DNA of 64,000 nucleotides from Phlegmacium glaucopus. Its lineage: Eukaryota > Basidiomycota > Agaricomycetes > Agaricales > Cortinariaceae. The translations under genes were made by a program, and so were the position numbers. Shown here piece after piece: positions 1 to 11,433 of this stretch. Where the stretch lies: positions 27,905 through 91,904 of the forward strand of contig MU130036.1 of the NCBI GenBank assembly GCA_015039465.1. The letters are read 5' to 3'. Each line of letters starts with the position of its first letter. The first letter of the stretch is position 1. The notes under the pieces are model-generated. The model was not told the origin of the DNA, searched no databases, and saw nothing but the letters and a program-made list of their open reading frames with translations.

Positions 1-318
1 TTTCAAGTCCTAATAGTAACTCAGTCAAAAATCCTAATGGTAGACCCAGTTTAAAGTCCTAATAGCAACTCAGTTGCAAATCCTAATGGTAGACTCAGTG
101 AAAAATCCTAATAGTAACTCAGTTTCAAATCCTAATGGTAGACCCAGCTTCAAATCCTAATGGTAGACCCAGCTTCAAATCCTAATGGTAGACTCAGTCT
201 GATATCCCAATAGTAGACCCAGTTTCAAATCCTAATGGTAGACTCGGTCTGATATCCCAATGGTAGGCTCAGTCTGACATCCCAATAGTAGACTCCACCT
301 GATATCCCAAGAGTCAAT
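1..318. repeat. 25-bp tandem repeat array
   Basis: About twelve to thirteen imperfect copies of a 25-bp unit with core CCTAATGGTAGACCCAG run from the window edge. Later copies carry a variant core (ATCCCAATAGTAGACTC). The array may continue upstream. The unit is not the fungal telomere hexamer. No coding function is visible. Confidence 0.9.
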
Positions 319-2465
319 GAATCTGAGCAGAAGAGAGTATTTATATATTCCGCCCATCCACCCAACACTCAGTCAACAAATCACAGCCCTTCAACATCAC
401 AAAATAGTCCATTTTATCACAAACACATTCTCTTTTGTTTTCTACTCTTGAAAAAACTTGAAAAGCCATTTTTATCAATCCTACCCTATCTAAATAATAT
501 TAGTAAAACATCTAAATAACTCAAATCAATTTATTTTATCCCTTTTTCACTTAATTTACACTTAAAATACTTTCATTTTCTGAACTTGAACACATCCAGA
601 ACCATTATAAATCATAAGAACCTTTCTATTTTCTCTTTAGTTCTTACTTTTACTCCAATTATACTTAGTAATAGTAGACCCATCTGAGCATCTGAGAGTA
701 TAAACATCCACTCATCTACCCATCACACTCTGAAGAAGAGAGAGTCATCAAATATAGCTAATAATCATCATCAGTCAATCATGAGCATCTTGACCCATCA
801 TAAATTTATTCTCATCAATGTTGTAATATCATATTCGTTGAACAATCATGAGATACCCTGACACAACCCCTATCATACACTGCCATACAGGAGAAGGGAT
901 TGCTGTTGTTGTGTAAATCCTTCTCTCCTGTCACTCAATCAATCAACATCCTACACTCACCACATAAATATTAATCACACCATCTATTTTATCTATTTCT
1001 CACTTACTTTTCTACATTTTTCTCATCTGAATGGTCTATGTATAAATCATGAACACACCCAGAACATCTTCCATAAGATCCTTTGACCTTTGTTTTCTCT
1101 TCCCATTTTATTTCCACTTCCAACCTTTTCAGAAATAATTAGTTCTTACTTTTTACTCACTCTGGTCATACTCTGTATCCATCATCAAATGTATCTATTA
1201 TACATTGAACTTTCACCTCATTTATATTTTTCTCAACTTCAAAATTGTAGCTGGATTAATAGTAGCTCCACACATCCTAAATCTTTAATCCAGAGCACCC
1301 AACTTAATTTAATTTAATTCAATGTATCTCAAAATTCTCATGGTATAGTATTCCAATACAAAACACAGAACCCTCATCCTTACCTGCCCCACTCAATATT
1401 CCCATCTCCATCCACCTGTCTTTATTTACCTTCCCACACATTGTTATTGTAACCATCCCCCATTCACTCAGATTAAAACACAGAAACAGACAAAATCTCA
1501 AAATAACTCTATTCATCTTCCAATCTTGTCTTTTATTCTCAATTTATCTCCACTCACCTATCTGTCACATTAAGTGTGTATATTACTCATATTCCTATAT
1601 CTTCTCATCCCATGTTCCTATTTCTTTATCTTAAAATCCATCACACCTAACTTAATTCAATTTATCTCATCTTACCACCACCCCACTCATCTATACCTAT
1701 CTAACCATATTCCCTCCCATCTATCTCCATCCACCTCTGTCTTGATATTTCCCACTTGCAACCATTCACTCAAATTAAAACACAGAAACAGACAGAATCT
1801 CAAAATAACTCTATTCATCTTCCAATCAAATGTTCCCACTCACCTATCTCTCACATTAAGTGTGTATATCTTCTCATCCATCAACTGTGTAGATATACAG
1901 CAGCTTACCAAGGAACACCCCACACAAATACCAAACAAAAATTAAAATTAAAAATATACACCATCAAAAGGAGGATTGAAAAAAAGCATCACAAAAGACA
2001 GGTTCTGTCCAAAATTAACACACAGAAAGAGACAATATATATCACAGATGGGAATGTTCAAAAAATACAACATTAGCACCCTAAGAACTACACAAAAGAA
2101 CCCAAAAAAGCGAAATTTGAAGACAGGTTACTGTGATGTCACGATATGTCACGACATGTGACGTTCGTGACGCTGGGCTAACAGTATAATGGGACAACGG
2201 TGTGGGAGCAGCTGACCAATTATAAAATTATTACAAATCCTTACAAATGCTTAGACATAAATCCGATCACTTATCTAAGGATTACCAAAGATCATCGCAC
2301 ACCTCCCATCTTCCCAGGCACATTGTCGCATTCTTTCTTAGATTAAAGTTCTAGAGGCTTTCTTTGTTCTTCTCCTCGGTCCCATCCGGATTTCAGGTTC
2401 CTTCAATCTACAAATGAATGGTTAAATAATGTTATTTTTGCAGATAGTCATAGCGGCCAAACACC
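319..2465. other. AT- and pyrimidine-rich gene-poor DNA
   Basis: This stretch is dominated by runs such as CTTTTC, CATC and ACTCA with little sequence complexity. Short open frames exist on both strands, but their products are low in complexity and match no family I recognise. No convincing gene is seen. Confidence 0.6.
1461..1870. repeat. Pair of direct repeats
   Basis: A segment at about 1461-1524 (starting CATTCACTCAGATTAAAAC) recurs at 1763-1826 with few differences. A second match at 1554-1584 recurs at 1840-1870 (both with CACATTAAGTGTGTATAT). The spacing between the two halves differs between copies, so one copy has an internal insertion or deletion. It is a local duplication of non-coding DNA. 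Confidence 0.75.
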
Positions 2466-2473
2466 ACCTTCGT

Positions 2474-3326
2474 AGGCCCCGGGAAGCTCCTGATATTTGG
2501 TGCCCGGAAATTTGCATATTTGAGGGCCCAAAATCATCAAATCTCTGTCCTAAATTTGCGTATTTGAGGCCCTTTTGGCAGATGTCTGTCCGAAAATTTG
2601 AGTATTTGAGGGCAGATTTTCACTAAGTTGGGACAAATTAGAGGGAAAATTAATCAACATATGTACATGAAGCTACAATAGAAGGTGCAATGCTGACAGC
2701 TTGCTGTCATTGTTAGAAGAGTTGGATCTGCGAAAATGTAACTCAACCCACAGAAACGAAGGGTTGGTTGTTATGAAGGTGCTGGATTGCAGCGAGAGCT
2801 ATGAGTCCCAAGGTTTTATTTTTTAGACTCTTGAGTTTGATGACGACGAACTTCACCTGCACCCTCAGAAACAACAAATATCATCTGCACACTCATGCCA
2901 GCCAATCATCTCATTTATCATCTTGGTAGGAATGCCCTTCTAGGTGATAACCAGCTTCGAAAGTCTCTCGCGCCGTTGGCAGCTTCCTACTGGAAAGCAG
3001 TTCAATCTACTAAGGTGGTCGTCAAGCAGCACCTACCTGTCCTCAAAATATGTATTCCAGGAGGGAAAATGTCAGAGACATTGCCGAAGGCTTAGTTTAC
3101 CTTTCTATTGTATCTACTTCTAATAGCTCGCCAGTGATCAAACACTGCTTAATGTTTACTTGAGACCAAAAGGCAGTGCAAGCGCAGCGGAAGAAATTTA
3201 CCATTTTAGGAAATCATGTGATAACCTCTGTCCGAATTTGCGTATTTGAGGCCCAGAAATTTGTACATTTGAGGGCGATTTTGGCTGATTTGCCGGGCAC
3301 CAAATATCAGGAGCTTCCCAGGGCCT
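2474..3326. mobile_element. Non-autonomous inverted-repeat DNA transposon
   Basis: The left end reads AGGCCCCGGGAAGCTCC and the right end is its near-perfect inverted copy. The match continues through TGATATTTGGTGCCCGG, giving terminal inverted repeats of about 35 bp. The flanks carry a direct repeat, ACCTTCGT (2466-2473 and 3327-3334), which fits an 8-bp target-site duplication and a hAT-type element. A 9-bp duplication shared with Mutator-like elements cannot be excluded, because the flanks match for nine bases. Subterminal copies of TTTGCGTATTTGAGGCCC occur near both ends in the same orientation. The 853-bp interior has no transposase-sized frame. Confidence 0.8.
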
Positions 3327-3334
3327 ACCTTCGT

Positions 3335-4214
3335 ACAAGCAGTCAAGGTAGAGGTCAGATACTCACCGAAAAATTTTGAACCTGCCTGGCATTAAACTTG
3401 TGGGTGAGGGCCATTGCTCCGCGTGGCATATACGAGTCCTTTCAGATGAAATTATACTGGTATCTTTATAGCGTCTTCGTGAGCGTTGAGTTTCTTAAAG
3501 ACGATTGACAGGTACATTGTTTTCGCGCGGCAAACAAGGCACCATCAACACGTGCAATCACGGCAGTTACCGGCAAGTCTTGCGTTCCGCTTATAAGAAC
3601 GAGCCCCTAAAGGGGACTCGTAGCTTAACCCCACTCGCCGTCACTCAAAACATACATAGCTTCGCTTGGGTATTGCTTGAGCATCAAGAACTAAATCTGG
3701 GATAAATATTTCTCACAGCCGCACGCGCATGCAAGCCTCGCACTCAAGGCTAAGCCATGATCAGGGGTCATGCATCATGATCAGGTAAGTAGGTAAGTAC
3801 ATATCAGCTCAGACCCGAGTCGGACTGCCTTTAAAATAAGTAAATCTTAAACAATCTTAGGCGCGGCCGTTCGTCGCACCTCGCAACAATTCACTCCCAC
3901 CATTTCTATACTCTGCGATTACCTAAAAATTATTTCGGCCTATGAAAATAGTGCGTATCGATAATGATTAAAGCAGAAGGGTGTAAAAACCCTAGTGTCA
4001 GCTCGCGTGGGAACTGCTTTTAATGCCGATTATTTCGACTGGTACCGGGATAACTTTCGTGAATGCTAGATATAATACTATCACTTCTAAACTTATCAAA
4101 ATCTCTTTCAAAAAGCAACACTTCAAGACCATTTGTCGAATTTCCTTCCATTTCATTGGATAAGTTCAGCTATACCAGTCCTGATTCATAACTGACTTGT
4201 TCGGTCTTTTTCTT
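3335..4214. other. Intergenic DNA, no gene seen
   Basis: There is no sustained open frame with protein-like composition. A short inverted repeat lies at about 3600-3621 (CGAGCCCC ... GGGGACTCG). It lacks the arms of a tRNA. Nothing else is supported. Confidence 0.5.
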
Positions 4215-4568
4215 CACTCTTTTGGAACCGTACACTTAATCTCCGTGCCACAATGTCGCCATAATGAGGGCTGCAGCGTTGACCCGATCCCTCCGTCTTC
4301 AAAAACGGCAAAGGTATGAATATCTCTGCTTCCAGGGAGCCTAAGGGAATGAGAGTCCGTATAAGATACTTACTGAGTGCAGAAATACGAAGCCGCTGGG
4401 AGCAAATTCAGGCCTACAATACTGGGATGGCCTAAAGTTTGGACGGGATTTCCCGGATCTGTGCTACCATGTCCTTCTGGAAATGCATCAGCGTCAAGGA
4501 ACTTCTGCTTTAGATGGTGTATCTCTTGTCCGTGCGGTTAACTAAAAAAACCTCACCTGCACAACGAT

Positions 4569-5974
4569 ATGAACAATGGAGAAACCTTTGGTGATAAGGG
4601 CTGTAGGCAACAACCTCCATATCCCCTTTTGATATCCTGACAGGGTTGTTAGCTTTTCTAGTCCTCTCGATTGACGGTGGGGGTTTCAGAGGATTATCTT
4701 GTCTTCTCATCCTTGCACACTTCATGGACCAAATTCGTATCAGTATCGAAGAAGACATTACACCCAAACCCTGTGAACTCTTCGATCTCATCTGCGGAAC
4801 CTCCACCGGAGGACTGATCGCCATTCTTTTGGGCCGATTTGGGTTGAGCTGTGACGAGCCTAGCGATCAAAGTCTACGAACAAATTGGTGAGACGATGTT
4901 TAATGGTGAAGCGGACAACGGAAAGATATGGGGAAACATCATACATGGGGAGCAATTCTCGTCTGTGATGTTGGAAAAAAAGTTGGAAGAGATTGTGGTG
5001 GAGTACACTGGAAGCAAGGATACGTTGTTCAACCCCTCTCAGAAAGACCCTGCTTCCCATGATCACACTCGCGTAACTTTATTCCGTTCAGATACGTGCA
5101 ACCGAAATTTGACCTAATACAACAGACGTTCGTGACCGTAGTATCAAAAGTGGGGTCGGCTGGGATTGACGCATAATCATATCCGTTCATACCCACGGCC
5201 TTTTGGAGATATCGATCCTCCTCCGTACAGCCATCAATGGACGATATTCGAAGGTGCTCGGGGAACCTGTGCTGCGCCGCTCTACCTTTCACCACTCAAA
5301 ATTCAAAAGGGTCATGCAATATATCTGTTTCAAGACGCTGGAGCATCTGGCTTCAACAATCCCTCTCAAGTGGCTATAGACGAGGCGGAGAAAATATTTG
5401 GTGATAATGTAGCGATCACGTTGGTTAGCTTGGGTACCGGGTTGAGAAACCTCGCAGGATATGAAGGGAAGGACTCATTGAGCGCGAAGGAACAGGTCAA
5501 GCAAGAACAGATTGACAGTTTTACGCTTCGGATTCTGGATAACGCGGAGCAGACGCGCAAGAATATCAAAAACGCACGCCACCTCGCTAAGCGGATAGAG
5601 AGACAGCTCTTCGAAGTCGCAACTGACACAGAGATCTCACATGGCCGTGTCTATGAAGATTTCAAAAGGGAGTAAGTACTATAGTAAACGTCTTTTCTGT
5701 TTTGTACTCACCATGGCCCGATCCACTGCAGAGGTCGACTCCCAAACTACTTCCGTTTTAATGATGACAGAGGATTAAGCAACGTCCATTTAACAGATTG
5801 CAGACAGAAAGCAGTAATTGAAAACATGACAAATGATTGGCTAAGAAGACCTCGAAAGGATACTTTACCTGCCATTGATATAATGAAGGTGAGCGCAGTT
5901 TCCTTGCTCCAGTAGTCAATGCTCAACGATCATAGGATCACTATGGACGGAGGCAGAGGAAAGAAAAAGAATGA
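4569..5974 (+). pseudogene. Patatin-like phospholipase, frameshifted copy
   Basis: This is a near-identical paralogue of the intact gene at 11434-12832, with the same five-exon plan: ATG at 4569, first intron 4603-4652, further introns before TFVTVV, before NYFRFN, and before a short last exon ending at 5974. The oxyanion loop DGGGFRG, the nucleophile elbow GTSTGG and the Asp-containing FQDAGASGF are all present. Two lesions break it. About four extra bases near 4855-4862 shift the frame just after the GRFGLSC segment. One extra base near 5173 creates an immediate stop where the intact copy reads DAYRIRS. The rest of the sequence shows little decay, so inactivation is recent. Assembly error at these two sites is the main alternative. 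Confidence 0.85.
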
Positions 5975-6537
5975 CTGTTGGAGCGGGTAGGCAGTGACCA
6001 GTCGACGATTTTGAACCCAATTGTCGCCACGTGCCGGAAACGTCTTTCGACTCATCATTTGTTTCTTACCTTATTGTCGCTATGTAACCTTTCCTTAGAA
6101 TCTTTAAATCAGGTTGATCTCTTGAATGCTATTTAAAATACATATTCGCCGCAGAAAGATTATGGTCAAATTCCGCCTTCCATTCAACTTCACTGACCAA
6201 CTACATATACGTGCTGAGTCAAGGGATCAGAATCTCGGTCCAGCCGTAGTAGGCCTTGGAAAAAATTTGGACCCCTCTGTAAACTGATGTCAGAACATCT
6301 AGAACTTGAATACGGGTTAAAAACATTTGAATCTAGTATACATATAGCCAACATAGTCTAATTTAAGCTTATATTTCGAACAACCCGAGTCCGTATGCGT
6401 CGCCTACTACTCAGATCGGCCAACAGCTCATGGTTCGAGTACAAAAAATCAAATAACAAGCTAGTTTACAGGATGGTTGTACAAAATGTCGTTCCGTTTG
6501 TGGCTCCGCTACTAGACGGTAAAAACACACCCAATGA

Positions 6538-8344
6538 TTAATTCCGGATCCAAACGCCAGATGTCAACGTGGCATCATTATCCCTGACAAGATCCTTGTC
6601 AGTAATAACATTTTTTGTGCCCCAGCCGTCGAAGTTGAATGCTTTGATATTTGCGTCAGTTGAGGCGGTTTGAAGTGCCTCGACTTGGCTGCTAAAGCTC
6701 GTCTTTCCATGAAGAACATCATCCTCAAGTTTTACCCTGAATCTAAACCTGCGCCCAGGGAAAAATCTCCACTTGTCATCGAGAAGTACTCGCACGTAAA
6801 GCTTAGAGTTGCCCTCTCGCTTAGTATCAACAGGACCGGTGATCATCTCCGATTCCCCATTGTTGTCAATGGTGAAACAGCTGATGATTTGTCTGGACGA
6901 GTTCCCCGCAGAGGCCTCCCAATCATAGCATTCCAGCATCACTTGCATCGGTGCCTTCAATCCCGGTGGAAATTTCTTCACTGTTTTGGACGGGTCCGAG
7001 TCGCATGTGTAATCATCAAGTACCTGCCATTGCCACTCCATTGACAATGCCGCCTGTGCCCTCACAATGAAAGGAAATAATATAACAATGCAAGCATGAC
7101 ACCCACCCGAAGATTACCAATAGCATCCGTCCACATCTTGGCGTATATCTGGTTTTGGAGGTATGTTGCTACGATGACATCTATGACCTGCTCCTGGCCA
7201 AAATCGACCATGATTAATGGGCTGTTGCCCCTAGGCGGATCGAAACGATGATAGTTTTGCGATGGCCTGAGGAGCGATTAAAATAGATGTATCGTCTCAG
7301 ATGGCTGACTTACCCCGCTCTTCCGATACGTTCAGCTACTCGCAAATGTTTGATCTGGGTGCTTGTAGCAGCGAGCTGCGCCTGCCTGACGAACTCCCTC
7401 AAGTTATTATCCCCAATTTTGTCAAGATCCTTTGCAATCAGTGCGAGCGCGTCGTTAATCTCGCCCTCAGTGACGGTGGACGAGTAATTGTCCGGGTTTC
7501 TCAGTCCCATCCCGAGGCTGACAAGGGTAATATTCGCATTGTTGCCGAACAAGTCCAAGGCCTCGATGTACGCGATCATGGATGGGTTACTGAACCCAGA
7601 TGCATTGGCCGCCTGAAAAAGCGACCCCTGCAAATTCAACGGGGAAAAAAGACGTGGGCATCCTGTGGCGCCGATCGCAGCTTCCCAAATCTCCCAAATA
7701 TGACCTGTGATAGGTTCGACGTCCGGAATGAGTTTAGGGTCCTTATACGAACGAATCCTGTAAGCATCCTTGTCGGTAACGGCATTTTGGTTTACTAAAG
7801 TGACTAGCGTCTGGCATTTGGGCATTTGCCCCCCTCAGCAATGCAGGATACTCGAAAAATACGACAGTACTCACCTTACATCCGGTCCTGTTGGCTGTGT
7901 CAAACATGAAGGTCTTGGCTTGTGGACCAAGAGCGCCTGTTATAATGGTCTTCAGCTTGTTTTCAAAATTCAAACTGTTGAATTTGCTTGGGTTTGTCAA
8001 AATGTCTTTTATGGTCGGTGGGTTCGAGTGGGCTGTATCTAGAAAAAGCACGCGTTCCAACTCTTCATAAGCCTTGATCGCGTCACCACAGTGCATCCCA
8101 AGTCGGCCTAGGAGAATGGCGATTAGCCCCCCGGCTGCCGTCCCAACAATAAGGTCGAAGACATCGCAAGGACGTTTCACAGGGTCGGAGGGGGATGCTC
8201 TCATTCTCTGCATGAGCTCCTCGAGGACGAGGAGTTGAGTGCGGCCTCTAAAACCACAACCATCGATTGAAAGTACTAGAAAACGATGAGACGTCGAAGC
8301 CGGTGTGGTACTAGAAAACCCCAATTACCTGCGTTGTAAGCCAT
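6538..8344 (-). CDS. Patatin-like protein, predicted pseudoenzyme with C-terminal extension
   Basis: A five-exon model gives 529 residues: 8344-8329, 8275-7875, 7810-7314, 7266-7107 and 7053-6538. All junctions are GT...AG and frame-consistent. The fold signature is clear: LSIDGCGFRG, a VFDLIVG strand, LGMGLRNP, and an NYHRFDPP segment where active paralogues read NYFRFN. The catalytic Ser of GxSxG is Ala (GTAAGG, residue about 52). The catalytic Asp of the DG/DA motif is also Ala (FQAANASGF, residue about 206). The third oxyanion Gly is Cys. Lipid hydrolysis is therefore unlikely. After the patatin domain come about 170 residues beginning AALSMEWQWQVLDDYTC that I cannot assign; the pattern suggests beta strands. 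It faces the plus-strand patatin pseudogene tail to tail. A binding, decoy or regulatory role is inference. Confidence 0.82.
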
Positions 8345-9299
8345 GGTGTAGAAGGAAATTGGGCTGTTGCTGGTGGTAGCCAATCGAAATGAATGAAATA
8401 GACACCATCGATGGTAAAATTAACAGGCCAGGAGTGGAATAGCCCGCACAGATTCAGAAATAAGGTTTTGGGGTCTGGAAGTAAGTAGGTTGATCCTTGT
8501 CCATCACGAATCTTTACTGGGCTTCGGATTCAATTTGGATTACTTATTCGATATATGATATCCTAGGATTTCCAGATTCTCCTACCCTTAGTATCACGGA
8601 GTTCATCTTGAACAATATGATATGTACTGTTGTGTCTCGGTTGTGTTTGCAAAGTTTGGTGGCACCTACCTAAGTACACCAGTTTTACATACGTAAGCAG
8701 TCGAGCGCGTGCCTTGGTGGGCATCACACGTGACATGCAACAGTGAATCTCAATGCCCCCATCACAAGCGCTAGGAATACGAACAACGCAACAAAACGTC
8801 TGGACTTACGGGATTGGAACGGAGGATGGCCTGCCAATCACTCATCAGCGTCAAATCATTGCTGATGACAGTTACCGCAACGAATGAGGTTGATGCCTCT
8901 GACGATTAGCAAAAGAGTTATAAAGGTGGGTGCGGAGCCTTGAAGCTTGAGGACTGAAAGCTTCAAGTCTCAAGCTTCAAGCTTAGCGCTTGGCCTCAAT
9001 ATCCAATTGTTTCTCCCTTCGCAGGCGACACTCACTCAAGCGCTCACGGTCCATCGTCTAGATTCTTATTACGCTGGCGGGATGCGCAGGAAGCAAGGCC
9101 CAAAGTCCGTTCATCCTGTCTAGTGGGTCCATCTACTTTTCCAAGAGCTTGATTAGCGTAGGTTCAACCTCCTCGTTCGAGCCTACCAGATCGACTTCAA
9201 ATAAGTCGGTGTCATGAATTGTGAGTGGAAGGTGGGTGACAAGATCAGACAGGGAACAAGAATTTCATTCAAACGGCCACAGATATTTCTACAATGACT
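8345..9299. other. Intergenic DNA upstream of the dead patatin
   Basis: No protein-like frame is seen. Around 8941-8985 the motif AAGCTTCAAG and close variants recur several times (GAAAGCTTCAAGTCTCAAGC). This is a small local repeat with no recognised function. Promoter elements for the minus-strand gene starting at 8344 presumably lie here, but none is identifiable. Confidence 0.4.
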
Positions 9300-10750
9300 T
9301 CAAATACTTTCGATCTCCCATTTCATCCTGTCCAAGTCTTGTCGTGGCATATTTTGTGTTATCTCTTCAACTCCTAAATTATCCCACTGACGGGCTGGGC
9401 GTACGAATCCAACAGCGTCGGCGTCGGCCCATCGGATAGTAGATCTGACAGAAACGGGAGCCCATCTGGCAATATCTTGAAAGCTTGGGATTATTGTAGC
9501 CACCACGGACCGTGCTGCAAGGGCGAATTCTTTATCTCGCCATTCGCTCTCAGGCCGTGGCCAGGTGTTGGATACCACTGGATCAGCATAGAATTTAACA
9601 GTGATCATCTTGGATTGGGCTGAATATGAAAACGTCGGCAGAGGATGGGACCAGGGGTTTGGGTATGGTTCGGTACGTTGACGATTGAGTGTCGTTATTA
9701 ATGCATTGCCTAATGAAGCATGATATAACATTATTAAACCAAGAACCTTGATACATACCCATCACATCGAGCTCTGCGCAAGCACTACCACAAGATAAGT
9801 TTCCCTTTGAGTTCACGAAAAAACCCTTCGCGAAATGTCAGCTACGGATGACCAAAGTTGATAGAAAACCACTTCCACACCTGCGGCTCCTCACCTCCCA
9901 GCGACCAAATATGGATGGTATTGCCGTCTTGGTGAGTTTGCCACCTAGTGGGCGTCCAGTAATAAGAGGTTCCAACAGCACGAATGCGGAATCTTCCGGT
10001 TGGGAATCCTGTGCATTCTAGGCGTCTTTTTAGCAATGACTGGAAATAATTTTACCTTCAGGGATGACTTACCAAATCGCCTCTGCTGCCATGCAAAAAT
10101 TTCTTCGATCCTCAAGCAAATAATACGATAAAACCACTGACGTTTAGTGGATTTGGCTCAATGGCCCAGCGCTGACGGTCTCGGTTCTGGTTCAAGAAAT
10201 AAATGGCGGACATGAGATCTAAGAGATGCCACTTACATTGCGAGTCTCAGTTGTGACCTATAAAAACATTAATACTATTTTAGGTCTAATAATCGGCTTA
10301 CGGGGGCATTTCTGGTGGGAAGCTGAATAGCTCGCGCATCAGAGGCATTCCCGATCCTGCTGCAAATTTAATCAAATGAAATGTGTAGAAGCAGAAGACA
10401 AACACGTATGCATCAGAACCTCGAGGTTCTATAGTCCAGGTAACCCTGCGCGTCGATGCGCTGCAAGACAACTGATTCTGGCCGTTGACGTGCAAGGCCT
10501 GGCCATTTGCGGCGGATTTGATCTCATAGTCACCATCTCCGGCAGAAGATATAATCCACTACAAATACAAGATTAAATAAGTGGCGAGGTAAATGAGCTG
10601 TAAGTGATCATAACTGACTTGTTGAAAAGGGGCACCAGAACTAGGGTTGGCGGTGACAAAGCCGGTGTTGGGTGAGCAATCAAGGTAAGTATTGGAACTT
10701 CCACTCTTGATACGATATGTACCATTTGGAACGAGAGGACGAGATGCCAT
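9300..10750 (-). CDS. Ricin-B-type beta-trefoil lectin with C-terminal extension
   Basis: The start is ATG at 10750 (MASRPLVPNGTYRIKSG). The first two exons are 10750-10619 and 10558 to about 10400, followed by several small exons. The GTYRIKSG opening, a second lobe GDYEIKSAANGQALHV with RRVTWTIEP, and a short QRWAIEP exon are the repeated QxW-type strands of a ricin-B trefoil. A further lobe reads FRIRAVGTSYYW ... VWKWFSINF. By splicing GTAGCT to GTGGTAG, the frame continues into an open stretch of about 140 residues ending at 9300 (KWEIESI), which I do not recognise. An alternative splice ends the protein at 9595 with SPIQDDHC. There is no signal peptide, so a cytosolic sugar-binding protein is expected. 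Ricin-B lectins in mushrooms are commonly defensive; the role here is inferred. Confidence 0.6.
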
Positions 10751-11433
10751 TGGGATGGATATCAATGCCTGAAGAATGGTGGAAATCGACCTGGAAATAT
10801 AACGGGGATTCAGCAACCAAAAAAGTTCAAGCGCCAACACGAGACCATACACGCACCAAAGCCCCAGCAAAGATTGGAAAGCCGCGCACTTCCCAGTGAA
10901 AACTCTCCTCCCTCGATAAGAATCCGATTAAACTCTAAATCGTAGGCAATTGGGGACTAATTATAACGTCACAGAATCCTCCAAGAGTGTCAGACGTAAC
11001 GGCATCGATATCAATGGCTACAACATCGTGGACGAGGAAAATGTGCAATCAAGCCGGTGTCTTGGCCCTCCTCTCCACTCTTTTGGAACTGTATGCTTAA
11101 TCTCCGTGCCACAATGTCGCCACAATGAGGCTGCAACAGTAGGTTGGCTCGATTCCTCCGTCTTCAAAATGTATGAATCCAGGGAGCCTAAAGGAATGAC
11201 TGTCGATATAAGATACTTACGTGGCTTTGGGGTCTTGCTCGCCTCGATGCCGTGGCATGCATGTTGTGCTTCTCGGGCCTTAGATTAGATATCTAGATCC
11301 ATTGGACTTGTATATGACCGGGTTTGCCGGGATCTGCGCTACCATGTCCTTCTGGAAACATCGATGAGCGTCAAGGAGCTTCTGCTTTAGATGGTCTATC
11401 TCTTGTCTAAAAGAGTCCGACCTGAACAACGAT

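Larger units (their letters stand above)
4215..10750. repeat. Segmental duplication, left copy
   Basis: This block carries patatin (+), dead patatin (-) and lectin (-). It matches 11075-17095 in order and orientation. The shared 5' edge begins near CACTCTTTTGGAAC in both copies. Identity is very high over the plus-strand patatin genes (single-base differences over long runs), lower in the dead patatins, and lowest in the lectins. Confidence 0.85.

Noticed and set aside
1..318. CRISPR-like array
   Set aside because: Units are directly adjacent without unique spacers, and the DNA is eukaryotic with introns. It is a minisatellite.
1574..2161. Overlapping plus-strand frames of 61-123 codons
   Set aside because: The products are low-complexity translations of CATC/CTTT-rich DNA with no homologue recognised.
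3595..3640. Possible tRNA around ACGAGCCCCTAAAGGGG
   Set aside because: Only one short stem is present. There is no cloverleaf, no TTCRA box B and no anticodon arm.
9595..9816. Separate small gene starting at MNSKGNLSCG
   Set aside because: The apparent start codon is GTG, and the frame crosses a normal GTATGT...TTAG intron. It is part of the lectin gene 3' region.
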